A stretch of 64,000 bases of DNA from positions 2,914,001 through 2,978,000 of the forward strand of contig NZ_CP169056.1 in assembly GCF_041890415.1 (NCBI RefSeq), read 5' to 3'. The notes under the pieces are model-generated. The model saw only the letters and a list, made by a program, of their open reading frames with translations. It did not search any database and was not told the origin of the DNA. Origin of the DNA: Pseudoxanthomonas koreensis_A. Its GTDB lineage: Bacteria; Pseudomonadota; Gammaproteobacteria; Xanthomonadales; Xanthomonadaceae. Both the position numbers and the translations under genes were made by a program. Of this stretch, positions 19,193 to 28,136 are shown piece after piece; within the stretch, counting starts at the first letter, position 1, and every line of letters begins with the position of its first letter.

Positions 19193-19864
19193 ATGACTGA
19201 ACAACTGGTCGTCCACAGGTACTACGAAGAACCCGAGGAAAGCGGGCTCAGCTGGCCGCGCATCATCGGCATCGCATTCGTCATTGCGCTGCATCTGGCC
19301 GCGCTGATGCTGCTGCTGATCCCCGCGGTTGCCCCCAAGGCCGACGTTGACCAGGAGCGCAGCATCCTCGTCACCCTGGTCGATGCACCGCCTCCCCCGC
19401 CTCCCCCGCCGCCGCCACCGCCGCCGCAGGACAAGCCGCCGCCGCCGGTCAAGAACCTGGCGCCGCCCAAGGCTTCTCCGGTGCCGCCGCCGCCGCAGGC
19501 GCCGCCGGTGGACGTGGCCGAGCCGCGCCCGACCGACGTCTACCAGCCGCCGGCGCCGCCGGCGCCGCCGGCACCGGTGGCCGACATCTCGGCCAGCGTG
19601 GACATCTCGTCCAAGAACATGAACCCGCCGCGCTACCCGCCGGCCGCCGCGCGCGCCGGCATCGAGGGCGAGGTCATCCTGGTCATCGACGTGGATGCCA
19701 ACGGCAACGTGACCAACGTGTCGGTCGAAAGGTCCAGCCGCAACCGCGACCTCGACCGTGCCGCGATGGAAGCCGCCCGCCGGTGGCGTTTCAATCCCGC
19801 GACTGTGGACGGCCAGAAGGCGGCCGGTCGCGTTCGGGTTCCGGTGAACTTCACCCTGGGCTGA
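19193..19864 (+). CDS. tonB: Energy transducer TonB
   Basis: TonB couples the proton motive force to outer-membrane receptors. The 223-residue protein has one transmembrane segment (about residues 24-46), a proline-rich periplasmic spacer with long runs of P (about 64-130), and the TonB-C domain with PPRYPPAAARAGIEGEV and ARRWRFNPA. It heads the tonB-exbB-exbD1-exbD2 cluster; the receptor encoded at 32876 is one likely partner. Confidence 0.95.
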   Translation: MTEQLVVHRYYEEPEESGLSWPRIIGIAFVIALHLAALMLLLIPAVAPKADVDQERSILVTLVDAPPPPPPPPPPPPPQDKPPPPVKNLAPPKASPVPPPPQAPPVDVAEPRPTDVYQPPAPPAPPAPVADISASVDISSKNMNPPRYPPAAARAGIEGEVILVIDVDANGNVTNVSVERSSRNRDLDRAAMEAARRWRFNPATVDGQKAAGRVRVPVNFTLG

Positions 19865-19957
19865 TGCCCGATCCGCAAACGGTAACCCGTGACGGAAACC
19901 GGGCCTAACGGTTCCGCCTTCTCTCTACACCATCATTCATAACAAAAGGTAAGCGTT

Positions 19958-20716
19958 ATGCTGCAGGAAATCTTCATCGCCGCCGCTGCCGGGGGCAACA
20001 GCGGTTCTGCCCTCACCCAGATGGGCTTCGACCACCTCCTGTCCGAAATGGTCGCCAACCCGGGTGAATTCGCGGTCTCGTGGATCGTGCTGCTCACCCT
20101 GGTGTTCATGTCGGCCGCGTCCTGGTACTGGACCATTTTCAACACCATCAAGAACGCCCGCCTGAAGTCGGCGGCCGACCGGGTGGTCAACGCATTCTGG
20201 GAAGCACCCAACGCCCAGGAAGCCATCCGCGTGATGGAAGAGCAGCCGCGCAGCGAGCCGTTCTCCAAGATCGCCCTGGACGCCGCCCAGGCTGCCGCCT
20301 ACCACCAGCGTTCGGAGAATTCCGGAACTGCCCTGGGTGAGTCCCTGAGCCGTTCGGAGTTCGTCGACCGCGCCCTGCGCCAGGCCGTCACCCGCGAGAG
20401 CGCCAAGCTGCAGTCGGGCATGGTGCTGCTGGCAACCGTCGGCGCGACCGCTCCGTTCGTGGGCCTGCTGGGTACCGTGTGGGGCATCTACGGCGCGCTG
20501 ATCAAGATCGGTGCGACCGGTTCGGCCTCGATCGATGCCGTCGCCGGCCCGGTGGGCGAGGCGCTGATCATGACCGCCATCGGCCTGTTCGTGGCGATCC
20601 CGGCCGTGTTCGCCTTCAACTTCTTCAGCAAGATCAACGGCGCCACGATCGCCCGGTACGACTCGTTCGCCCACGATCTGCACGACTTCTTCGCCACCGG
20701 CTCGCGCGTGCGCTGA
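19958..20716 (+). CDS. exbB: Biopolymer transport protein ExbB (proton channel)
   Basis: A 252-residue MotA/TolQ/ExbB family protein with three membrane segments, at about residues 40-60, 150-172 and 185-210. The conserved channel region ATVGATAPFVGLLGTVWGIY is present. It forms the ExbB pentamer around ExbD and energises TonB. Confidence 0.95.
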   Translation: MLQEIFIAAAAGGNSGSALTQMGFDHLLSEMVANPGEFAVSWIVLLTLVFMSAASWYWTIFNTIKNARLKSAADRVVNAFWEAPNAQEAIRVMEEQPRSEPFSKIALDAAQAAAYHQRSENSGTALGESLSRSEFVDRALRQAVTRESAKLQSGMVLLATVGATAPFVGLLGTVWGIYGALIKIGATGSASIDAVAGPVGEALIMTAIGLFVAIPAVFAFNFFSKINGATIARYDSFAHDLHDFFATGSRVR

Positions 20717-20760
20717 GCCGGTTCGCACTGACGTCGTAAGCCGTAATATCGGAGAGCCCA

Positions 20761-21186
20761 ATGGCCTTCAGTACCGACAGTTCACCCGGCCCGATGAACG
20801 ACATCAACGTCACGCCCCTCGTGGACGTGATGCTGGTGTTGCTGATCATCTTCATCATCACCGCGCCGCTGATGTCGCATAAGGTGCAGATCGATCTGCC
20901 CGAAGCGAACCTGACCCAGCTCGATGACGAGAAGAACGAACGGGTCTTGCCGATCACCGTTTCGGTCAAGGAAGACGGCTCGCTGTACTGGAACGACGAA
21001 GAGATCACCCGGGAAATGCTCGAGTCCCGCCTGTCCAGCGTCGCCCAGCAGGTGCCGCAGCCGCCGCTGAACCTGCGTGGCGACCGCACCACCAAGATGC
21101 GCACGATCAACGAGATCACCCTGATCGCGCAGTCCCAGGGCATGCTCGACATCGGCTTCGTCGCAACCAAAGTAAAGGGTCCCTGA
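20761..21186 (+). CDS. exbD1: ExbD/TolR family protein 1
   Basis: The 141-residue protein has a short cytoplasmic N-terminus, a single transmembrane helix with the proton-relay aspartate in TPLVDVMLVLLIIFIITAP, and a periplasmic ExbD domain. It is the first of two exbD genes in tandem. The DNA over this helix is almost identical to the matching part of exbD2. Confidence 0.94.
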   Translation: MAFSTDSSPGPMNDINVTPLVDVMLVLLIIFIITAPLMSHKVQIDLPEANLTQLDDEKNERVLPITVSVKEDGSLYWNDEEITREMLESRLSSVAQQVPQPPLNLRGDRTTKMRTINEITLIAQSQGMLDIGFVATKVKGP

Positions 21187-21189
21187 GCC

Positions 21190-21603
21190 ATGGCTTTCAG
21201 TACAGGCGGCAACAAGGGCCCCATGGCCGACATCAACGTCACGCCCCTCGTGGACGTGATGCTGGTGCTGCTGATCATCTTCATCGTGACGGCGCCGATC
21301 ATGACCTATCCGATCGACGTGGCGTTGCCGCAGCGGGTCATCAACCCGCCACCGGTCACGCGTGAACCGCCGCCACCGATCGACCTGCGCATCGATGCGA
21401 CCAACCAGGCGTACTGGAACAACAGTCCGGTGGCGCTTGCGACGTTGCAGCAGATGATGGAAGCCGAAGTGCAGCGTGATCCGACCAACCAGCCGGAGCT
21501 GCGCATCGACGCCAGTTCGGACTCCGAGTACGAAACCATGGCCAAGGTACTGGCCGCGGCCAAGAACGCGAACATGGCGAAGATCAACTTCGTGCAGCCG
21601 TAA
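21190..21603 (+). CDS. exbD2: ExbD/TolR family protein 2
   Basis: The 137-residue paralogue of the preceding gene starts 4 bp after its stop. It keeps the helix TPLVDVMLVLLIIFIVTAP with the key aspartate but has a different periplasmic part. In Xanthomonas a second ExbD has a special role with some receptors; I cannot test that from sequence. Confidence 0.93.
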   Translation: MAFSTGGNKGPMADINVTPLVDVMLVLLIIFIVTAPIMTYPIDVALPQRVINPPPVTREPPPPIDLRIDATNQAYWNNSPVALATLQQMMEAEVQRDPTNQPELRIDASSDSEYETMAKVLAAAKNANMAKINFVQP

Positions 21604-21661
21604 GCCGCGCTGCCACCGGTCCCGCTTCCCTGCAGCAGCGGGAACCGCGACGCAACGCTGG

Positions 21662-21691
21662 AACGCCGCCCCCCGGGGCGGCGTTTCCTTT
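21662..21691 (+). terminator. Terminator after exbD2
   Basis: A strong GC stem, AACGCCGCC / GGCGGCGTT, is followed by TCCTTTT. It separates the Ton operon from the convergent pdxJ gene. Confidence 0.8.
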
Positions 21692-21700
21692 TGTGCCGGC

Positions 21701-22453
21701 TCAGGCCGAGGCGAGGATCTCCAGGTAGCCACGCACGGTCGCGGCCAGGCCCGCATACAGCGCCTCGCTGACAAGCGCATGGCCGATGGAGACTTCCTGC
21801 ACGCCGGGCACCTGGGCCAGGAAGGCACCAAGGTTGGCCTGTGACAGGTCGTGGCCGGCATTCACCCCCAGGCCGGCGGTGCGCGCGCGCCGCGCGGTAT
21901 CGGCACAGGCCTGCATCGCCGCTTGTGGCACGCCGGTGGCGAACGCCTGCGCATAGGGGCCGGTGTAGATTTCGATCCGGTCCGCGCCCAGCCCGGCGGC
22001 CCGCTCCAGCGTGGTCACGCCGGCATCCACGAACAGGCTGACCCGGCAGCCCAGCGCCGCGAACCGGTGCACCTGCGTGGCCAGCGGCGCCAGGTCGCCG
22101 GAGAAGGAAAAGCCGTGGTCGGAGGTGAGCTGGCCATCGTCGTCCGGGACCAGCGTCACCTGTGCCGGGCGCACCTGCTCGCACAGCGCCAGCAGGCCCG
22201 GGTAGCCGGGGCGCGGCGCGGCAAACGGGTTGCCCTCGATGTTGAGTTCCACCCCGTGGCGGGCCACCAGCGTGGCCAGCGGCGCCAGATCCTCGGCCAC
22301 AATGTGGCGGCGGTCGGGTCGCGGATGCACGGTGATGCCATGGGCACCGGCCTCCAGGCAGGTGCGCGCGGCGGCCAGCACGTCCGGCTCGCCGCCGCCG
22401 CGCGAATTGCGCAGTACCGCGATCTTGTTGACGTTGACGCTGAGCCGGGTCAT
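21701..22453 (-). CDS. pdxJ: Pyridoxine 5'-phosphate synthase
   Basis: PdxJ condenses 1-deoxyxylulose 5-phosphate with 3-amino-2-oxopropyl phosphate, the last ring-forming step of vitamin B6 synthesis. The 250-residue product starts MTRLSVNVNKIAVLRNSRGG and keeps HPRPDRRHI, SLFVDAG and the C-terminal region ANLGAFLAQVPGVQEVSIGHAL. The family length is about 240-250. The gene overlaps the small membrane gene behind it by 4 bp. Confidence 0.97.
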   Translation of the reverse strand: MTRLSVNVNKIAVLRNSRGGGEPDVLAAARTCLEAGAHGITVHPRPDRRHIVAEDLAPLATLVARHGVELNIEGNPFAAPRPGYPGLLALCEQVRPAQVTLVPDDDGQLTSDHGFSFSGDLAPLATQVHRFAALGCRVSLFVDAGVTTLERAAGLGADRIEIYTGPYAQAFATGVPQAAMQACADTARRARTAGLGVNAGHDLSQANLGAFLAQVPGVQEVSIGHALVSEALYAGLAATVRGYLEILASA

Positions 22454-22740
22454 GCCGAGTGCGGGGGCGTGCGGTCGGCCGATGACGTGTCCGCCGCGGT
22501 GCCGGACTCGCCATTGCGCTTGGCTTCGGCAAGTTCGCGCAGCCGCCGCAGCTCGTCCGGATCGATCATCGTCAGCACGTCGCGGGTGCCGCCGCCGGCA
22601 CGCGCCAGGTACAGGGTGCGGGCCCATGCGCCGACCAGTGCCAGCGCTGCAACCAGGCACAGGGCCAGGACCCAGGTATGGGCGGTGGTGATCGCGATCA
22701 GCAGGGCGCCGAAGGCAAAGAGCAGGTAGAGCCAGTGCAT
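22450..22740 (-). CDS. Small membrane protein upstream of pdxJ
   Basis: The 96-residue product begins MHWLYLLFAFGALLIAITTAHTW and has two hydrophobic stretches (about residues 3-20 and 22-42), then a charged cytoplasmic tail rich in E, R and L. Its stop overlaps the pdxJ start (TCAT read on the plus strand), so it is co-transcribed with pdxJ. Function unknown. Confidence 0.75.
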   Translation of the reverse strand: MHWLYLLFAFGALLIAITTAHTWVLALCLVAALALVGAWARTLYLARAGGGTRDVLTMIDPDELRRLRELAEAKRNGESGTAADTSSADRTPPHSA

Positions 22741-22946
22741 CGCTGTCCTCCAGGTTGGCGGTGGACGCGCTCCCCATGGCCGCCGCCGCCGCGGCCATGA
22801 TGCCCCATGTCCGGCCTTGCGGCTGTTGCCGCATGTCCGTCCGCAGGACCGCCTGTCGCGTGCAAGGGGATGCCCGGTCGCGCTGCAGCCCGGAACGCGG
22901 GCAGCGCCGGTCGCGCCGGCCGATGCCACGCCGGCAGCGCACGCCG

Positions 22947-24395
22947 TTACAGGAGCGGGGACAGCAGGCGCGCCAGCGACTCGGGCAGCCGGTGCCGCCA
23001 CAGTCCGCACGGCCGGTCCGGGCGCACCCGCGATGCGGCAGCGAACTCGGCCTCCAGCAACCGGGCCAGGCTGGCGCAGGCTTCGGTGTCACGGACCATC
23101 ATCGAGGCCTCGAAATTGAGGCGGAAGCTGCGGTAGTCGAAGTTGGCGCTGCCGACGATGCACAGGTGGTCGTCGGTCAGCAGCGCCTTGGTGTGGAGCA
23201 TGCGCGGCCCGGCGTACTCGTAGACCTGCACCCCGGCCTGGACCAGCTCGTCGAAATAGGAACGCGCGGCAAGCGTGACCAGCCGCGAATCGCTGCGCCG
23301 TGGCACCAGCAGCCGCGTGTCCAGGCCGCCCAGCGCGGCCGAGGTCAGGGCCATGCGCGCCGCCTCGCCTGGCACGAAGTACGGGGTGACCACCCATACC
23401 CGCTGCCGGGCCTCGTGGATGGCGGCCACGTACAGCCGGTGGATCGCCTCCCATGACGAATCCGGGCCCGACACCAGCAGCTGCGCCAGCACCGGCCCCG
23501 GCTCATGCGCGGGCCAGTAGTGCCGGTCGTCGAAGCCGGCCGGATCGGCGCCGGCCGCATACACCCAGTCCTCCACGAACGCCAGCTGCAGGCTGCGCAC
23601 CACCGCGCCGTCCACCCGCAGGTGCAGGTCGCGGAAGGCCTGGGGCGCGAGCGTTTCGTCCTGGTCGTCGGTGACGTTGACCCCGCCGATGAAGCCGACC
23701 TTGCCGTCGACCACGGCGATCTTGCGGTGGGTGCGCAGGTTCACCCACGGCCGGGTGAAGGGACGGAACCGGGTGGGATGGAACCAGGAGAACTCGCCGC
23801 CGGCTTCGACCAGTGCACGCAGGTGCCGGGCCTTCAGCCCGGCAGACCCCACCGCGTCCAGCAGCAAGCGCACGTGCACCCCGGCGCGCGCGCGCCGGGC
23901 CAGGGCATCGAGCAGGCGCAGCCCGGTGCGGTCCGGCTTCCAGATGTAGTACTCAAGATGGATGTGGTGGTCGGCCGCCTCGATGGCCTCCAGCAGGGCG
24001 GCGTAGGTGGCGTGGCCGTCCACCAGCCATTGGGCCGAATATGCGGTGGATGGCGGCAAGCCGGTGGTGGCCTGGCCCACCCGTGCCAGTTCCACGCAGG
24101 CGTCGTCGGCGGCGCAGACGTCGGAGTAGCGGGTCATGCCGGTGCGGCTGCGGCCGCGGCGCAGGCGCTGGCGCTTGATCCGCTGCGGACCCAGCAGGAA
24201 ATAGATCAGGAACCCCACGTAGGGCAGCAGGGCCAGCGACATCACCCAGCTCAGGGTGGCCACCGGTTCGCGCTTCTGCAGCACGATCCACACGCCCAGG
24301 CCGAGGATGTAGCCCAGCCACGCCAGCACCAGGATCAGGCCCAGGTAGGGGATCCGGTCGAGCCAGTCCCAGGCGGCGTGGAGGTATCCGGACAT
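22947..24395 (-). CDS. Cardiolipin synthase, phospholipase D family
   Basis: The 482-residue protein has two N-terminal membrane helices and two HKD motifs: HRKIAVVDGKVGFIGGVN near residue 217 and HTKALLTDDHLCIVGSANFD near 395. These are the catalytic half-sites for joining phosphatidylglycerol molecules into cardiolipin. The ATG at 24395 is preferred to an in-frame TTG two codons upstream. It is divergent from the radical SAM gene. Confidence 0.92.
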   Translation of the reverse strand: MSGYLHAAWDWLDRIPYLGLILVLAWLGYILGLGVWIVLQKREPVATLSWVMSLALLPYVGFLIYFLLGPQRIKRQRLRRGRSRTGMTRYSDVCAADDACVELARVGQATTGLPPSTAYSAQWLVDGHATYAALLEAIEAADHHIHLEYYIWKPDRTGLRLLDALARRARAGVHVRLLLDAVGSAGLKARHLRALVEAGGEFSWFHPTRFRPFTRPWVNLRTHRKIAVVDGKVGFIGGVNVTDDQDETLAPQAFRDLHLRVDGAVVRSLQLAFVEDWVYAAGADPAGFDDRHYWPAHEPGPVLAQLLVSGPDSSWEAIHRLYVAAIHEARQRVWVVTPYFVPGEAARMALTSAALGGLDTRLLVPRRSDSRLVTLAARSYFDELVQAGVQVYEYAGPRMLHTKALLTDDHLCIVGSANFDYRSFRLNFEASMMVRDTEACASLARLLEAEFAAASRVRPDRPCGLWRHRLPESLARLLSPLL

Positions 24396-24550
24396 CGGCA
24401 AGTCTCGCTGGTGGATTGCTCGGCCGATCCAGCATGCCGCAGCGTGCGTGATCGTGCAGGATGCGCTGGCCGTCGGCCGCCATCGCGCGGGTCCTGAACC
24501 ACTCAGCTGCGGTCGCCACGGCTGAGAACGGATCGGCCTAGCCTGTGCGC

Positions 24551-25636
24551 ATGGCCGAAACGATCAAGGGCCGCGGCTCGCGGCAATACCTGGCGGGACG
24601 CTTCGAGCGCACCGTGTCCGAAGCGGTGGACGACGGCTGGATGGCGCCGGAAGGCGACCCCGTGTCCGCGCCCGACCCCTTGCGCCCGCGCACCCAGGTG
24701 CGCGAGGAAACCGCGCGCAGCATCATCAGCAGCAACGATTCGCCCGACGTGGGCTTTTCGCGCTCGGTCAATCCGTACCGGGGTTGCGAGCACGGCTGCA
24801 GCTACTGCTTCGCGCGCCCCTCGCACGCCTATCTGGGGCTGTCGCCGGGGCTGGACTTCGAGACCCGGATCTTCGCCAAGACCAATGCGCCGGAGCTGCT
24901 GCGCCGGGAGTTCGCGCGCCGCAGCTACCGTCCCGAGCCCATTGCCCTGGGCATCAACACCGACGCCTACCAGCCGGCGGAACGCCGCCTTGGCCTGACC
25001 CGGCAACTGATCGAGGTGATGCTCGAATGCCGCCACCCGTTCAGCCTGATCACCAAGAACGCCCTGGTCGAGCGCGACCTGGACCTGCTGCAGCCGCTGG
25101 CCGCGCAACAGCTGGTGCGGGTGCACTTCTCGGTGACCAGCCTGGACCCGCACCTGAGTGCGCGGCTGGAGCCGCGGGCGGCCGCGCCGCATGCACGCCT
25201 GCGGGCCATGCACCGGTTGCACGCGGCCGGCATCCCGGTGGGGGTGATGTTTGCCCCGGCCATCCCGTGGGTGAACGACCACGAGCTGGAGGCGGTGCTG
25301 GAGGCCGCGCGCCAGGCCGGGGCCGACAGTGCCGGCTACGTGCTGCTGCGCCTGCCGCACGAGGTGGCGCCGCTGTTCCGTGATTGGCTGCAGGCCCATA
25401 TGCCGCAACGTGCCGAGCGGGTGATGAGTGTCCTGCGGCAGATGCGCGGCGGGCGTGACTACCAAGCGCAGTTCGGCCAGCGCATGCGCGGCCAGGGGCG
25501 TTTTGCCGATTTGCTGGGCCAGCGCTTCACCCTGGCCCATCGCCGCCTGGGCTATGCCGACGTGCGGCCGCACCGGCTGGATTGCAGCCGCTTCATCGCC
25601 CCGCGCATGCCGTCGGCGCAGGGCGAGCTGTTCTGA
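24551..25636 (+). CDS. PA0069-like radical SAM protein
   Basis: The 361-residue protein has the cluster motif C-x3-C-x2-C in NPYRGCEHGCSYCFAR (about residues 75-90), preceded by the conserved DVGFSRSVNPYRG. This is the SplB-like, PA0069 family of radical SAM enzymes, whose reaction is not established. The ATG at 24551 is preferred to an in-frame GTG six bases upstream. Confidence 0.9.
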   Translation: MAETIKGRGSRQYLAGRFERTVSEAVDDGWMAPEGDPVSAPDPLRPRTQVREETARSIISSNDSPDVGFSRSVNPYRGCEHGCSYCFARPSHAYLGLSPGLDFETRIFAKTNAPELLRREFARRSYRPEPIALGINTDAYQPAERRLGLTRQLIEVMLECRHPFSLITKNALVERDLDLLQPLAAQQLVRVHFSVTSLDPHLSARLEPRAAAPHARLRAMHRLHAAGIPVGVMFAPAIPWVNDHELEAVLEAARQAGADSAGYVLLRLPHEVAPLFRDWLQAHMPQRAERVMSVLRQMRGGRDYQAQFGQRMRGQGRFADLLGQRFTLAHRRLGYADVRPHRLDCSRFIAPRMPSAQGELF

Positions 25637-25661
25637 GCAATCCGCGCCCGGCCAGTGGTGC

Positions 25662-26732
25662 CTAAGCGGATGCCGGCGCGCGCAGTGGCTCGGCGGTGGA
25701 GTCGCGCACGATCAGGTGCGGACGCACGCTGGCCACCGGCAGGGGGTCGGACTCGGCCCTGATGAGCGCGGCGGCCGCGATGCGGCCGCTTTCGCGGGTG
25801 TGGCGGCGCACCGAGGTCAGCGACGGCCACAGCAGCGAGGCCAGCGGGCTGTCGTCGAAGCCCACCACCGACAGGTCGCGCGGGATGTTCATCCGCGCGC
25901 GCGCGGCCACCTTGTAGACGCCCGCGGCCATCTCGTCGTTGCTGCAGAAGATGGCGGTGGGCCGCCGCCGTGCCAGCAGCGTCTCGCCCGCAGCCACGCC
26001 CGATTCGAAGGAGTAGTCGCCCTCGATGATCCGCGATGCGGGGATGTCGATGCCGCCGGCGGCCATGGCCTGGAGGAAGCCTTCGGTACGTTCCGCCGCC
26101 GAACGCGCGCTTGATGGCCCGGTGACCAGGGCCACCTCGGTGTGGCCGAGCGCCAGCAGGTGGCCGGCCACCTCGGCTGCGCCGTCGCGGTCGTGGGTCA
26201 CGATCAGGCGCCCGGCCTGGTCGTCGCAGTCGGCCGGCACGATGCGCGCGTAGTTGCAGTTGATCGCGGTCAGCATCTCGGCCAGGGCCTGGCCTTCGGA
26301 TGCGCGCGGAACCAGGATCACCCCGTGCAGCTTCTGCTGCTGGACGAACCGGCGCACGCTGTCCACGCAGTCGGGGCTGCGCGTGTCGCACGGGTGCACC
26401 ACCAGCTCGTAGCCGGAGTCGCGCAGCGCGTCCAGCGCGCCGTACTGCATGTCCACGATGTACTGCGCGGTGGGGTTGTCGAACACCATGCCGATCAGGA
26501 ACGAGCGGCGGAAGGCCAGCCCGCGCGCGAGCGGATCGGGCGCGTAGCCCACCTCGCGCATCAGCGCTTGCACTTTCTCGCGGGTGCCCTTACGCACCAG
26601 CGGGGAGTGGTTGATGATCCGGGAGACGGTCTTCTTGGAAACTCCCGCCAGCCGTGCGATGTCGGTGATCGTGGCGGCTTTGCCGGCAGCGGGCCGGGGG
26701 GCCGGTGCAGCAGGAGGTTTTCGCGCGGGCAT
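25662..26732 (-). CDS. LacI-family transcriptional regulator
   Basis: The 356-residue repressor has an N-terminal Ala/Pro-rich extension, the HTH ITDIARLAGVSKKTVSRIINH (about residues 21-41), and a periplasmic-binding-protein-like effector domain. It is divergent from a KdgK-like sugar kinase gene 161 bp away, so a sugar acid or related catabolite is a plausible effector. I could not identify a clear operator palindrome in the gap. Confidence 0.9.
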   Translation of the reverse strand: MPARKPPAAPAPRPAAGKAATITDIARLAGVSKKTVSRIINHSPLVRKGTREKVQALMREVGYAPDPLARGLAFRRSFLIGMVFDNPTAQYIVDMQYGALDALRDSGYELVVHPCDTRSPDCVDSVRRFVQQQKLHGVILVPRASEGQALAEMLTAINCNYARIVPADCDDQAGRLIVTHDRDGAAEVAGHLLALGHTEVALVTGPSSARSAAERTEGFLQAMAAGGIDIPASRIIEGDYSFESGVAAGETLLARRRPTAIFCSNDEMAAGVYKVAARARMNIPRDLSVVGFDDSPLASLLWPSLTSVRRHTRESGRIAAAALIRAESDPLPVASVRPHLIVRDSTAEPLRAPASA

Positions 26733-26893
26733 GGTCGGATTCGCGTGGGCTCGGTGCGATTCTAGCCGCAGCACGCCCGGCATGGCCGGCGGATGCGGTT
26801 TGCGGGTTGGCGCATTGGCGCACGATGCCATGCAGGCGTGTCCAGGGCCGCAGGCATCGTGGCACCATCGGCGTCTGCATCCGGGAGCCGCCC

Positions 26894-27913
26894 ATGTCCG
26901 CTCGCATCGTGTGTTTTGGTGAACTGCTGCTGCGCCTGAGTGCGCCCGGCCGCGAGCGGCTGCTGCAAGGTCCGTCGCTGGAGGTACGCGTGGGCGGGGC
27001 CGAAGCCAACGTCGGCGTCTCCCTGGCGCGTTTCGGCCACCAGGTGGCGATGGCCGGCACCGTGGCCGACAACGCCCTGGGCGACGCTGCCGCCGGCGAA
27101 TTGCGCCGCCACGGGGTGGACACCACGGGCCTGCGCCGGGCGCACGGGCGCATGGGCCTGTACTTCCTGGCGCCCGGCGCGATCCAGCGTCCGGCCGAAG
27201 TGCTGTACGACCGCGCCGGTTCGGCCTTCGCCCTGGCCGGCCCGGACGACTACGACTGGCCGGCGCTGCTGGCCGGCGCCGGCTGGCTGCACCTGTCGGG
27301 GATCACCCCGGCGGTCGGCGCGGCGACCGCGACGGCGGCATTGGCCGCGGCGCGCGCGGCGCGCGCTGCCGGGGCCAGGGTGTCGTTCGACGGCAATTTC
27401 CGGCCGCGCCTGTGGCAGGCCTGGGACGGCGACGCGCGCGCGATCCTGTCCGCCCTGATGGCCGAGGCCGACGTGCTGTTTGCCGACCATCGCGACATGG
27501 CCCTGGTGCTGGGCGGGCAGTACCCGCAGGAGGCGGCGCTGGACCGCATCCAGGCGGCGGCGGCCGATGCGTTCGCCGCGTTCCCGCGCCTGCGCTGGAT
27601 GGCATGCACCATCCGCACCGTGCACAGCGTGGACCATCACGCCCTGTCCGGAGTGCTGGCCGGGCGCGACCGGCCCCTCGCGCTGGCGCCGCAACTGGAA
27701 GTGACGCCGATCGTGGACCGCATCGGTGGTGGTGACGCCTTCGCCGCCGGCGTGCTGCACGGCCTGATCCAGGGCTGGGACGCGGAGCGCAGCATCGGCT
27801 TCGGCCTGGCCGCCGGTTGCCTCAAGCATTCGATCCCGGGCGACTTCAACCTGGTCAGCGAGGCCGAGGTCCAGGCCCTGCTGAGCGAACGGCGCTACGA
27901 CGTGCGGCGTTGA
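26894..27913 (+). CDS. kdgK: PfkB-family sugar kinase, probable 2-dehydro-3-deoxygluconokinase
   Basis: The 339-residue protein starts IVCFGELLLRLSAPGRERLLQ and has the PfkB glycine pair VGGAEANVGVSLARFG. It also has the C-terminal signature DRIGGGDAFAAGVLHG, with the catalytic aspartate in GGDAF. The N-terminal match and length fit KdgK, which phosphorylates 2-keto-3-deoxygluconate for the Entner-Doudoroff route. The divergent LacI regulator supports a sugar-catabolic role. Confidence 0.85.
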   Translation: MSARIVCFGELLLRLSAPGRERLLQGPSLEVRVGGAEANVGVSLARFGHQVAMAGTVADNALGDAAAGELRRHGVDTTGLRRAHGRMGLYFLAPGAIQRPAEVLYDRAGSAFALAGPDDYDWPALLAGAGWLHLSGITPAVGAATATAALAAARAARAAGARVSFDGNFRPRLWQAWDGDARAILSALMAEADVLFADHRDMALVLGGQYPQEAALDRIQAAAADAFAAFPRLRWMACTIRTVHSVDHHALSGVLAGRDRPLALAPQLEVTPIVDRIGGGDAFAAGVLHGLIQGWDAERSIGFGLAAGCLKHSIPGDFNLVSEAEVQALLSERRYDVRR

Positions 27914-28136
27914 CGGCGTCGCGCCTGCGGGCGGGTGGCCGGCAGGTCTGCGCGAACGCGCCAGGCCGCGCGTGGCCGGCGCCGGGCGATGCCTGTGTCG
28001 GCTGGCGCAAGCGGATGACGGATGCCGAGCGCGGGATGGCGGCATATCATTCGTCCCATCCCCACTGTCCTTGCCACGGCCCGCGACGGCCAGGCCACCG
28101 CCTGGTCCTCGCTGCCCGCCAGCCCGCCACGACACC

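Noticed and set aside
26733..26893. LacI-type operator between the LacI regulator and the kdgK-like gene
   Set aside because: No clear palindrome with a central CG of the LacI/GalR type could be picked out by eye.
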